Origin: Tropicimonas_B omnivorans
GTDB taxonomy: Bacteria; Pseudomonadota; Alphaproteobacteria; Rhodobacterales; Rhodobacteraceae
Assembly: GCF_031846565.1 (NCBI RefSeq)
Contig: NZ_JAVRHL010000002.1
Coordinates: forward strand, 930,001-994,000
Direction: 5' to 3'
Length of the DNA: 64,000 nt
Shown: positions 51,900 through 59,713 of the stretch, in pieces
Layout of the letters: each line of letters opens with the position of its first letter
Position numbering within the stretch: position 1 is the stretch's first letter
Notes under the pieces: model-generated
Told to the model about the DNA's origin: nothing
Databases searched by the model: none
Seen by the model: only the letters and a program-made list of their open reading frames with translations
Position numbers and translations under genes: made by a program

Positions 51900-52954
51900 T
51901 TCCCGCAGGATGCGACCTCTTCCGCGACGGTCCGGATGAGGGCGGGATAGAAGTCCGGCCCGAGCGGGATGTCCGTGCCGAGGGGGTCTATGATGCCGCT
52001 CGAGACGCCGGTGCCGTCGGCCACGGTCCGGACCAATCCCTGATTGAACTGCGGCTCGGAGAGGACGCACGAAACGCCGAGATCCAGCACCGTATCGCGG
52101 ACCTCCTCTATCCGGGCGGGAGAGGGGGAGGATGCGTCGCTGAGGGAGATGGCCCCCGCGGCGGACAGCTCTAAGCGCGTTTCGAAATACTGGTAGGCGT
52201 CGTGGAAGACGATGAATTGCAGGTCGGACACGGGAGCAAGGGTCTCGCTCGCCCGGGCAACGGCATCATCGATCTCGGTCTTGCCGGCTTCGGCGTTCGA
52301 CGCGTAGGCGGCGGCGTTGTCCGGGTCGAGGTCGCTCAGGGTACTTGCGATCTGATCCAGCCAGACCTTGGCATTCTCGGGGTCGAGCCACGCATGGGGA
52401 TCGGTGCCGTCATGCGCATGATCGTGGCCGGCGTGCTCGTGGGCGTCGTCATGCTCATGGTCATGTTCCGCATGCTCTTCGCCATGATCGTGATCGGCGT
52501 GATCGTGGTCGTGTCCGGCATGCTCTTCGTCGTGATCATGCTGATGCTCGCCGTGCTCATGGTCGTGATCGCCATGATCATGTGCCTCGAACGTGGCGCC
52601 ATGACGGAAGGCAAGAGTTTGGGTATCGGGCAGGTCGAGAAGCCCGACAATTTCGGCGCCGTCCGCGAGGTTCGCGATCGAGCCCTCGAGAGACGGCGTC
52701 AGGTCCGGGCCGATCCAGAAGACCGCGTCGGCGTCCTGCAGGGCACGCGCCTCGGACGGGCGCATCGCATATCCGTGCGGCGAGACGCCCGGCTTCACGA
52801 GCAGGCTCGGCTCGTCTTCGATTCCGTCCATGACACGGGCAACGAGCGAGTGGACCGGTGGGATGTCGGTGACCACCTGCGGGACATCGGCGAGGGCGGC
52901 GCCGGAGGCAAGGAGGCCGGCGAGGCCGGAGAACGTGGTCAGGCGGATCGACAT
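51896..52954 (-). CDS. znuA: Zinc ABC transporter substrate-binding protein
   Basis: A 352-residue cluster-9 binding protein with a signal peptide ending in GAALAD. Zinc ligands are the His residues in VHSLVARVMDG, SPHGYAMRPSEARAL and FVVFHDAYQYF-type FIVFHDAYQYF. Between them lies a charged loop of about 60 residues (120-180) made almost only of His, Asp, Glu, Ala and Gly (HDHDHADHDHGEEH), typical of ZnuA. No znuB or znuC is next to it; zevA and zevB follow instead. Two Zur-box candidates lie upstream at 52966 and 52999. Confidence 0.92.
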   Translation of the reverse strand: MSIRLTTFSGLAGLLASGAALADVPQVVTDIPPVHSLVARVMDGIEDEPSLLVKPGVSPHGYAMRPSEARALQDADAVFWIGPDLTPSLEGSIANLADGAEIVGLLDLPDTQTLAFRHGATFEAHDHGDHDHEHGEHQHDHDEEHAGHDHDHADHDHGEEHAEHDHEHDDAHEHAGHDHAHDGTDPHAWLDPENAKVWLDQIASTLSDLDPDNAAAYASNAEAGKTEIDDAVARASETLAPVSDLQFIVFHDAYQYFETRLELSAAGAISLSDASSPSPARIEEVRDTVLDLGVSCVLSEPQFNQGLVRTVADGTGVSSGIIDPLGTDIPLGPDFYPALIRTVAEEVASCGK

Positions 52955-52965
52955 GTAGGTGCCTC

Positions 52966-53012
52966 GTAACTGTATTACATTTCGTCGTGTTCGATAGCTG
53001 TTATCATCTAAC
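52966..53012. promoter_or_regulatory. Two candidate Zur boxes before znuA
   Basis: GTAACTGTATTACAT at 52966-52980 is an inverted repeat with GTAA/TTAC arms, and TGTTATCATCTAAC at 52999-53012 resembles the TGTTAT...ATAACA type. Both match the alphaproteobacterial Zur pattern only partly (about 10 positions each). Their place in front of a zinc-binding protein gene raises their weight. Confidence 0.5.
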
Positions 53013-53147
53013 GCTTCAACCCGGAGCGGTGTCACTGGTCCGAGACCGCGAGAAGAAGGGGCCGGAGGGCGGACCGACATTGCCGGCAAGGGCGTGCTAC
53101 CCCTCCAGCGAGGCGGGGGGCACCATGCGGAGTCCAGCCCACACGCG

Positions 53148-53519
53148 TCATCTCACAGTGGCCTGTTGCACCGCTGACGCGCGGGTCCCAAGGCCAGGGG
53201 TCGGCCGCCGCGGGTCGGCCCGCGATGACGGGCGGGGGCTCTCGGAAGCCGGATGACCCCGGTTCCAGACCTTGCGCGCGTCGCGGCTGATCTGCCTGGC
53301 CTCGATGGCGTCGAGCCGCCCAAGCGCGGCCGCCTCGTCGCCTCCGGTATGGCCAAGGGCCGTCTGCCAGGTGCGGAGAGCGGAGCGGGGGGACCAGGGC
53401 AGAGTGGCCGTGGCGAGCCAGCGGCGAAGGGGCTTCGGTAGCCGGTCATACTCGCCCATGGGGGAGACCCGGCGCCTCCTCCGGGCGAGGCTGCTATTGC
53501 CGGTATTCGCGCGCGTCAT
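53148..53519 (-). CDS. DUF6525-type small basic protein
   Basis: A 123-residue protein rich in arginine. The arrangement NSSLARRRRRVSPMGEYDRLPKPLRRWLATATLPWSPRS matches a small family of unknown function that I recall from Rhodobacterales (DUF6525). There are no catalytic motifs, cysteines or membrane helices. The ATGA start overlaps the stop of the GTPase gene, so the two are cotranslated and it may share the response to zinc starvation. Another frame here (53153-53449) is a shadow. Confidence 0.72.
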   Translation of the reverse strand: MTRANTGNSSLARRRRRVSPMGEYDRLPKPLRRWLATATLPWSPRSALRTWQTALGHTGGDEAAALGRLDAIEARQISRDARKVWNRGHPASESPRPSSRADPRRPTPGLGTRASAVQQATVR

Positions 53520-54742
53520 TCCGCGGCCATCCTGTCGAGCCAGCCGGGGAAGGGGTCGCCCAGAGTCGACCAGTCGTCCGGGGTGAACGCCTCGCCGCCC
53601 AGAAGCGCCGCGTCCAGTGACCGGACGATCGCCTCCCGGTCCATTCCGCTGCCGATGAAGACAAGTTCCTGCCGCCGGTCGCCGAACGGCTCCTGCCAGT
53701 GCCGGGAGATATAGGCCCGCGCCTGCGGATGGTCCGGCCAACGATCCTGCGGCACCGTCGCCCACCACCGGCCGAGCGGCTTCACGGAACTCAGGGCACC
53801 TGCGAGCGAGAATTCGGCGAGCCAGTCCGGGCGCGTCGCGATCCAGAAATGGCCCTTCGCCCGGATCACTCCCGGCAGCTCGCCGGTCAGGATCTCGTGG
53901 ATCTTCCGGGGATCGAAGGGACGGCGCGCGCGGTAGACGAAGGACGACACGCCGTATTCCTCCGTTTCGGGAACGTGGTCGGCAAACCCGTAGAGCTCCT
54001 TTGCCCAAAGGGGATGCTCATGCGCTGTGTCGAAATCGAAGCGGCCGGTGCCGAGGACCTCGTCTGCCGGGACGTGCCCGTGATCGGCCTCCACGATCCG
54101 TGCATCCGGGTTGAGCGCGGTCACGATCTTCCGCGCGGCGTCGAGCCGGTCCGAACCCGCATCGCTCGCCTTGTTCAGGACGACGACATCCGCGAATTCG
54201 ATCTGGTCGACCAGAATATCGACGATGGTGCGCTCGTCCTCGCCGCCGAGGCTTTCGCCGCGATCCCCGAGGAAGTCGTGGCTCGAATAATCCTGCAGCA
54301 GGTTCACCGCGTCGACCACCGTCACCATCGTGTCGAGCCGGGCGACATCCGAGAGGCTCTGACCCTCGGCGTCGCGGAACTCGAAGGTCGCCGCGACGGG
54401 CAGGGGCTCCGAGATGCCGGTGGATTCGATCAGCAGGTAGTCGAACCGCTTCTCCGCGGCGAGGCGGCGGACTTCCTGAAGCAGGTCGTCCCTGAGGGTG
54501 CAGCAGATGCAACCATTGGACATCTCGACCAGCGTCTCGTCGGTCTGGCTCAGGTTCGCATCGCCCGCTCGGACGAGGTCGGCGTCGATGTTCACTTCAG
54601 ACATGTCATTGACGATGACGGCGACGCGGAGACCGTCCCGGTTGTTCAGGACAGTGTTGAGAAGCGTAGTCTTTCCCGCCCCGAGGAAGCCCGAAAGGAC
54701 CGTGACGGGCAGAAGGGCGGAATCGTTCGGCGAAGGGGTCAC
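53516..54742 (-). CDS. COG0523 (CobW/ZigA-type) GTP-binding metallochaperone
   Basis: A 408-residue GTPase. Walker A GFLGAGKTT, the metal-binding CXCC motif as GCICCTLRDD, ESTGISEP, and the NKxD-type motif NKASD. The CobW C-terminal domain follows (residues about 275-395), with FVYRARRPFDPRKI and KGHFWIATRP. I chose the GTG at 54742 (AAAGGATC upstream), which leaves the Zur-box candidate at 54762 in the promoter; longer starts would overlap it. Such proteins deliver zinc to client enzymes in zinc shortage. Confidence 0.9.
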   Translation of the reverse strand: MTPSPNDSALLPVTVLSGFLGAGKTTLLNTVLNNRDGLRVAVIVNDMSEVNIDADLVRAGDANLSQTDETLVEMSNGCICCTLRDDLLQEVRRLAAEKRFDYLLIESTGISEPLPVAATFEFRDAEGQSLSDVARLDTMVTVVDAVNLLQDYSSHDFLGDRGESLGGEDERTIVDILVDQIEFADVVVLNKASDAGSDRLDAARKIVTALNPDARIVEADHGHVPADEVLGTGRFDFDTAHEHPLWAKELYGFADHVPETEEYGVSSFVYRARRPFDPRKIHEILTGELPGVIRAKGHFWIATRPDWLAEFSLAGALSSVKPLGRWWATVPQDRWPDHPQARAYISRHWQEPFGDRRQELVFIGSGMDREAIVRSLDAALLGGEAFTPDDWSTLGDPFPGWLDRMAAE

Positions 54743-54761
54743 GTCGAGATCCTTTGTAGTA

Positions 54762-54776
54762 TGTAATAGCATAACA
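54762..54776. promoter_or_regulatory. Candidate Zur box before the COG0523 GTPase gene
   Basis: TGTAATAGCATAACA, reading TGTTATGCTATTACA on the minus strand, fits the TGTTAT-N3-AT(A/T)ACA Zur pattern almost fully. It lies 20 bp upstream of the GTG start and would cover the promoter. It is the strongest of the three Zur candidates here. Confidence 0.65.
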
Positions 54777-54908
54777 CATAAAGTCGTCACAGGCGGCGTG
54801 CAAGCCGTTGTGGTGTCATCGTGCTCTCGCGGGGCGGGGCGGGGCGGGGGATCGGGTGTTTCGTCCTGTCTCGCCGGCATGCCGCTCTTGCGTAAAAAAC
54901 CCCGCGGG

Positions 54909-54933
54909 ATACTTGACTAAAACAATCGGGTTT
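54909..54933 (+). promoter_or_regulatory. IscR-type/iron-Rhodo box before the TonB receptor operon
   Basis: The 25-bp site has left arm ATACTTGACT, AT-rich centre AAAAC and right arm AATCGGGTTT. Position by position it matches the E. coli IscR type-1 consensus (ATASYYGACT...AGTCRRSTAT) at all but about two or three places. Rhodobacterales use an IscR protein that binds a related iron-Rhodo box. It is 95 bp upstream of the receptor start codon. Its TTGACT could also be a -35 element, so IscR would block polymerase when iron is sufficient. Confidence 0.75.
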
Positions 54934-55028
54934 GAGAATACCCCTCCATCGCCGGCGGACATCTGCCGGCCCGACCGATGCCAGCGCCAAAGCAAGCTCC
55001 CGGATTTTCTCAATCTCAGGAGACTGCC

Positions 55029-57272
55029 GTGCGTCATCGCCCGACACCCGTACTCTGTGCCGCGCTCTGCCTTCCCACCTTGTGCCCGTCGCTGGCGGTT
55101 GCGCAGGACACGAGCTTCACCCTCGATCCGATCATCGTCACGACGGACCGGTCCGGGACAGCAATCCTCGACGTTCCGGCCAGCATCACGGTGATCGGGC
55201 AGGAGGAGATCGAGGACCGTCAGGTCTCTGACATCGAGGAGCTGGTGCGCCGCGTTCCGGGTGTGACGGTGAACCGGCAAAGCTCCGGCGCGGATCCCTT
55301 CAGCACCCTCGGCGGGTTCACGATCCGCGGTGTCGGTGGCAACCGGGTGGCCGTGCAGGTGGACGGCTCCCGCATGGCCGAAAGGATTATCGACGGCACG
55401 CGCGACTACGTGGACCTGAACTTCACCAAGCAGGCGGAGATCGTCCGGGGGCCGGCCTCCGTTCTCTGGGGGGCGGATGCGCTCGGCGGGCTCGTCGCCT
55501 TCGAGACGATCGATCCCGAGGATCTCCTCGAAGGCAAGGACGAGGCAGTCCGGGTCACGTCCGGGTACGACAGCTACGATGACGGCGTCAGCGCGAGCCT
55601 GACATTCGGGCGGAGATTGTCGGACAGCCTGTCCGTCCTCGCCGGGATCGCCCAGAGCGCCGCGCACGAGCCTGAACTGACGAACGCGCGCGATGATGGT
55701 GGAATCTATGGCTGCCCGCGCGATACGGAGTTCGGCGCCACTCCCTGCGGGGCCTTCGACCCGACCGATGCCACCTCGACGCGGGCCCTTGCGAAGCTGG
55801 TCTGGACGCCGGACGCGGCGCACCGTCTGGAGTTCAGCGTCGATGCCCTGATCAGGGACACCAGCGTCGCGCAGGACTCTTCCCTCGGGCCGGTGCTGTC
55901 CACGATCACCGGCGCACCGACGGGAGACGTGATCGACAGCAAGGATCGCGCGCTCGGCCTCTACCGGCATCGCCTCGGTCTGGAGCATACTTGGACGCCC
56001 GCTGCCGGCCCGTTCGACGAGATCGTTTCCACGCTGGCCTACACCCCCCATGGCTACGAGCGGACGGGGCGGGAACTCTCGACCTCCGCGGGCGGTGCTG
56101 AGATCCTCACCGAAGATGAGCTGACCTACGAGGAGGACTTCGTCGAACTGGACATCCAGGCGACCTCCCGCTTCGAGACGGGCGCGGCGGATCACCGTCT
56201 GATCTTCGGGTTCGACGGCGACCGGACGCGCACCGATTACGAACGCCGGGACGTCGAGACGAACCTCGCGACGGGCGCCGTGACCGAAACGGTCGCCGGC
56301 GGCTTCAACTTCGCCAACGCCACCACGCAAAGGGCGGACGTCTACGTGGAGGACCGCGTGACCTTCGGTGGGGGCCGCTTCGAACTGACGCCGGGGCTGC
56401 GCTACGCCACCTACAAGATCGATCCGCGCCCGGACGGGGATTACGAGGAGGTACCGGGCCAGGCGCCACGAGTCCGCGAGGACGAGACCCTGCTGAAGAG
56501 CCTCGGCGCGATCCTGCGCTTCGATGACAGCTGGTCGGCCTGGGCGAAATACGGCGAAGGCTTCAAGATGCCCACCGCGCAGCAGCTCTTCACCTCCTCG
56601 CCCGGCGCCTTCTTCAATCTCACCCCCGCGCCCGATCTGAAGCCGGAGGAGGTGCGGAGCTACGAGCTCGGCCTGAGATACGAGGAGCCGCGGGGCTTCG
56701 CGTCCCTGAGCGTCTTCAAGGCGGACTACTCGGACTTCATCCAGAGCTTCTACAACCCGCCCGGAACGATCGACTACACCTACCGCAACCTCTCCGTGGT
56801 GAACGTCCACGGCGTCGAGGCGGAAGCCGGGTGGACGTTCGGGCAGGGGACGACGATGAGCGTTTCCGCCGCCTGGCAGGAGGGCACCCAGCAGGTCAGC
56901 GACGACGCCGATGAAACGCCCCATACGCTGCCGCCGCTGACGGCGACCCTCGCGCTGGCGCACGAATTCCCGGACTACGGTCTCTTCCTCGAAGGGGTCG
57001 CCACCTTCGCCTCCGACGTTAAGGAGACCGCGAGCCCGGACGACTTCAAGCCCGATGCCTATCAGGTGCTCGATCTGCACGCGAAGTGGGAGATGGTCGA
57101 GGACGGCTTCCTGAAGCTCAGCGTCAACAACGTCTTCGACCGGCGCTACTTCGTCGCGGGCGCAGCGACCTATGGGTCCACGGCTTCGGCTTCGGTGGCC
57201 GCGACGAACCCGATCGAGCTGCAGACCGGGCCCGGTCGCAGTTTCGCCGTAAGCTTCGACAAGACGTTCTAG
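55029..57272 (+). CDS. TonB-dependent outer-membrane receptor, haem-receptor-like
   Basis: A 747-residue receptor from the GTG at 55029 (CAGGAGA upstream); the open frame to 54978 lacks this site. A signal peptide ends at LAVAQD. The TonB box region is DPIIVT, the plug covers about 25-150 (VPASITVIGQEEIED, RGPASVLWGADALGG), and the 22-strand barrel ends in F. GFKMPTAQQLF and APDLKPEEVRSYELG stand where haem receptors have FRAP and NPNL boxes. One external loop has a Cys pair (YGCPRDTE...TPCGAF). It is first of four coupled genes and probably binds haem or a haem-like ligand. Confidence 0.88.
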   Translation: MRHRPTPVLCAALCLPTLCPSLAVAQDTSFTLDPIIVTTDRSGTAILDVPASITVIGQEEIEDRQVSDIEELVRRVPGVTVNRQSSGADPFSTLGGFTIRGVGGNRVAVQVDGSRMAERIIDGTRDYVDLNFTKQAEIVRGPASVLWGADALGGLVAFETIDPEDLLEGKDEAVRVTSGYDSYDDGVSASLTFGRRLSDSLSVLAGIAQSAAHEPELTNARDDGGIYGCPRDTEFGATPCGAFDPTDATSTRALAKLVWTPDAAHRLEFSVDALIRDTSVAQDSSLGPVLSTITGAPTGDVIDSKDRALGLYRHRLGLEHTWTPAAGPFDEIVSTLAYTPHGYERTGRELSTSAGGAEILTEDELTYEEDFVELDIQATSRFETGAADHRLIFGFDGDRTRTDYERRDVETNLATGAVTETVAGGFNFANATTQRADVYVEDRVTFGGGRFELTPGLRYATYKIDPRPDGDYEEVPGQAPRVREDETLLKSLGAILRFDDSWSAWAKYGEGFKMPTAQQLFTSSPGAFFNLTPAPDLKPEEVRSYELGLRYEEPRGFASLSVFKADYSDFIQSFYNPPGTIDYTYRNLSVVNVHGVEAEAGWTFGQGTTMSVSAAWQEGTQQVSDDADETPHTLPPLTATLALAHEFPDYGLFLEGVATFASDVKETASPDDFKPDAYQVLDLHAKWEMVEDGFLKLSVNNVFDRRYFVAGAATYGSTASASVAATNPIELQTGPGRSFAVSFDKTF

Positions 57273-59006
57273 ATGCGGGACTCCCTCGCACGCATCTGGG
57301 GCCTGACCCGGCGCGCGGTCTTCGGATCGGGCGCCGGGATCGGACTGCTCATGGCGGGGATCGCGCTCGCCCTCATCGGCGTCGAACTTTGGGTCGACGT
57401 GAAGATGATCGCCTGGACGCGGCGGTTCTACGACGCGGTGGAGCAGATGGAGACCGCCGCCGCGATGCGCGAGCTCGGCGTCTTCGCGGTCCTCGTGACC
57501 GCCTCCGCCGCGATCTTCCTGACGAGCGACTACCTGCGCAAGCGCCTGCGGCTGAGATGGCGTCAGAAGCTGACCGGGCAGGCGCTCGACCGCTGGACGG
57601 GGGGCAAGGCCTATTGGCATCTCCGGCCCGGCCTTTCGGCCGTGACCGTGGACAATCCCGATCAGCGCATCGCCGAGGATTGCGACCGCTTCGTCGCGCT
57701 ACTTCTTCTGCTGACACTGGATCTTGTCGGCCGCATCGCCGGGGTCGTGACCTATATCGCGATCCTCTGGACGCTGTCCGACTTCGTCCTGAGCTTTTCC
57801 CTCTTCGGCGTGGGCATCGAGATCCCGCGCTACATGGTCTGGCTGGCGCTGCTCTATGTGCTGGTGTCCAGTCTCATCACCCACGCCGTCGGCTGGCCGC
57901 TGAAATCCCTCTATTTCCGGCACGAGAGGCGGGAAGCCGACTTCCGGCATTCGCTCGTCCAGGTCCGGGACAACGCAACCGAGATCGCCCAGTCCGGCGG
58001 TGAGGCGGCGGAGCGGCGCCGGCTCGATGCGCGGTTCGAGGGGATCCGACACAACTGGCTGCACCTGATCCGCCGCGAGTTGATCCTCGGCCTCTTCACG
58101 CGGCCCTATTACCAGACGGTCCTGCGGGTGCCGCTGTTCTTCGCGCTGCCGGCCTATTTCGCGGGATCGGTGACCTTCGGGGGGCTGATGCAGCTCTCGG
58201 GCACGTTCAGCCGGGTCACGACGACCCTGTCCTGGTTCATCTTCCAGTACAAGGAACTCGCGGAGTTCGCCGCCGTGTCCCACCGCCTCGACGAGCTGTT
58301 CCGCGCCACGGGGGACCCCGAGCCGGTCGCAGGTGCCGTTACGGCAATCGAGCGGACCCATGGGGGCGACGTTGCCCTTCGCGTGAGCGGCCTGACCCTC
58401 GCGACCCCGGAGGGACGATGGCTCGCGCCCGTGCCCGACCGGGTGATCCGGCCTGGCGAGCGGATCTGGATCTCCGGCGCGTCCGGCCAGGGCAAGACGA
58501 CACTCCTCGCGGCGATCACCGGGCTCTGGCGTTACGGCGAGGGGCGGATCGACATGCCGACCGGGCGCATGATCGTCCTGCCGCAGCGACCGCATCTCTT
58601 CTCGGACGGCCTCGCCGCGGCGGCCTGCTATCCCTCCGATCCCGCCGACGTTCCGCCGGACCGGCTGCGCTCCGTTCTGGAGCGCCTCGGCCTGACGCAT
58701 CGTTTGGGCGCGCTCTCGGCCGATGGCCCGGACGATGGCGATGCGGCGCTCGAAGGGTTGTCCCTCGGCGAGCGGCAACGCCTGGCGCTGGCGCGGGTGC
58801 TCCTGCACCGGCCGGACTGGGTCATCCTCGATGAGGCGACATCCTCTCTGGATGCCGCCAGCGAGGCGCATCTCCTCGCGCTACTCAGGCGCGAACTGCC
58901 CCGGGCCGCGATCCTCTGCGTTGCGCACCGCGATCCGGTCGGGCTCGACCCCACCGGGACCTGGTTCATCGGGGAGGTCCCCCAAGACGAAAGGAAGACA
59001 GCATGA
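57273..59006 (+). CDS. BacA/SbmA-type ABC transporter with fused ATPase domain
   Basis: A 577-residue protein with six membrane helices (about 1-340) of the SbmA/BacA-like type: the helix-2/3 region LRLRWRQKLTGQALDRWTGG, VDNPDQRIAEDCDRF, and FRHSLVQVRDNATEIAQSGG are the family marks. It then has an ATPase domain with GASGQGKTT, signature LSLGERQRLALARVL and WVILDEATSSLD. Classical SbmA lacks the ATPase; this form is like YddA or mycobacterial Rv1819c, which imports B12 and peptides. It starts directly after the receptor stop. In this setting I infer transfer of the receptor ligand across the inner membrane. Confidence 0.88.
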   Translation: MRDSLARIWGLTRRAVFGSGAGIGLLMAGIALALIGVELWVDVKMIAWTRRFYDAVEQMETAAAMRELGVFAVLVTASAAIFLTSDYLRKRLRLRWRQKLTGQALDRWTGGKAYWHLRPGLSAVTVDNPDQRIAEDCDRFVALLLLLTLDLVGRIAGVVTYIAILWTLSDFVLSFSLFGVGIEIPRYMVWLALLYVLVSSLITHAVGWPLKSLYFRHERREADFRHSLVQVRDNATEIAQSGGEAAERRRLDARFEGIRHNWLHLIRRELILGLFTRPYYQTVLRVPLFFALPAYFAGSVTFGGLMQLSGTFSRVTTTLSWFIFQYKELAEFAAVSHRLDELFRATGDPEPVAGAVTAIERTHGGDVALRVSGLTLATPEGRWLAPVPDRVIRPGERIWISGASGQGKTTLLAAITGLWRYGEGRIDMPTGRMIVLPQRPHLFSDGLAAAACYPSDPADVPPDRLRSVLERLGLTHRLGALSADGPDDGDAALEGLSLGERQRLALARVLLHRPDWVILDEATSSLDAASEAHLLALLRRELPRAAILCVAHRDPVGLDPTGTWFIGEVPQDERKTA

Positions 59007-59713
59007 CCGAGATCGAGAAAGGCCGCTGGGAGCTGCCCGATGCCGAGGTGGGCGAGATGCTCCACCGGCTGGAAGGCATGGAGAACATCATGATCGTGCT
59101 CCGCTCCGGCGGGGCGACCCACGAGCGGATCGGCGCGGTGGGGGAGGTGTCACGGGTGGACGACATGATCGCGATCGGTGGACCGGTCCACACCGCCCGG
59201 ATCGATCCCGGCACCGCCAGCCGCGTCGTGTTCGACACCTCGCTCGTGATCGCCGGCGGAAGCTATCCGGCTCTCGAGTTCCAGGACGGGGATGGCACCG
59301 AGCTCTTCAAGGCCATCGCGATGGGCGGGGCGCCCGCCTTCGTCGCGGCTTTCGGCGCGGAAGCGCGGGTAGCGCTCGAGCCGAAGGAGCGGATGATGCC
59401 ACGGATGGGCGGCGATGCCGACGAAATCACCTCCGATCCGGCGTTCATCCTGCTGAACAGGCTGCGGGAGGAGGGGGATCCCGTCGAGATCCGGCACCGC
59501 CTCGCCGGACGGGAGCAATCGTGGCAGGGAACGATCGAAACGGTCCGCCCGGGCATGGGGTTCTCGAACGTCACCACGGACGATTTCCACCTGCACGTGA
59601 AGGCCGGCGCCGTGTCGGAGTGGCGCGAGACACGGGCGGGATGGATGGCCGTGGCACCGGACGGTTCGGAGATCGGCCTCGTCGTGGCGCGGATGACGAA
59701 GGCAGCGGCGTGA
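59003..59713 (+). CDS. Shortened HemS/ChuX-like haem-utilisation protein
   Basis: A 236-residue cytoplasmic protein. The first half (IMIVLRSGGATHERIGAVGE, MIAIGGPVHTARIDPG, LEFQDGDGTELFKAIAMG) follows the ChuX/HutX beta-sheet pattern, and the second half (IETVRPGMGFSNVTTDDFHL, HVKAGAVSEWRETRAG, PDGSEIGLVVARM) resembles the C-terminal lobe of HemS. It is much shorter than HemS (about 340 residues). I recognised it by pattern, not by a search. The ATGA start overlaps the ABC gene, and a ChaN-like gene follows, which supports a haem role. Confidence 0.6.
   Translation: MTEIEKGRWELPDAEVGEMLHRLEGMENIMIVLRSGGATHERIGAVGEVSRVDDMIAIGGPVHTARIDPGTASRVVFDTSLVIAGGSYPALEFQDGDGTELFKAIAMGGAPAFVAAFGAEARVALEPKERMMPRMGGDADEITSDPAFILLNRLREEGDPVEIRHRLAGREQSWQGTIETVRPGMGFSNVTTDDFHLHVKAGAVSEWRETRAGWMAVAPDGSEIGLVVARMTKAAA

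Noticed and set aside
52415..52590. Low-complexity repeats of CATGATCGTGATCGG type
   Set aside because: This is the coding sequence of the His/Asp/Glu-rich zinc loop of ZnuA, not a DNA repeat with its own role.
52970..52980. CTGTATTACAT before znuA, 10 of 11 identical to the GntR palindrome at 1317
   Set aside because: It is one copy, 44 kb away, inside a more plausible Zur-type inverted repeat before a zinc gene; chance similarity is likely.
53153..53449. 98-codon frame overlapping the DUF6525-type gene
   Set aside because: The other frame has the ATGA coupling to the GTPase gene and family-like sequence; this one is Pro/Arg-rich shadow.
54816..57620. A 934-codon open frame on the minus strand opposite the TonB receptor
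   Set aside because: It is antisense to a well-supported receptor with signal peptide and plug motifs, has no family-like features and is the expected by-product of high GC in the third codon position.
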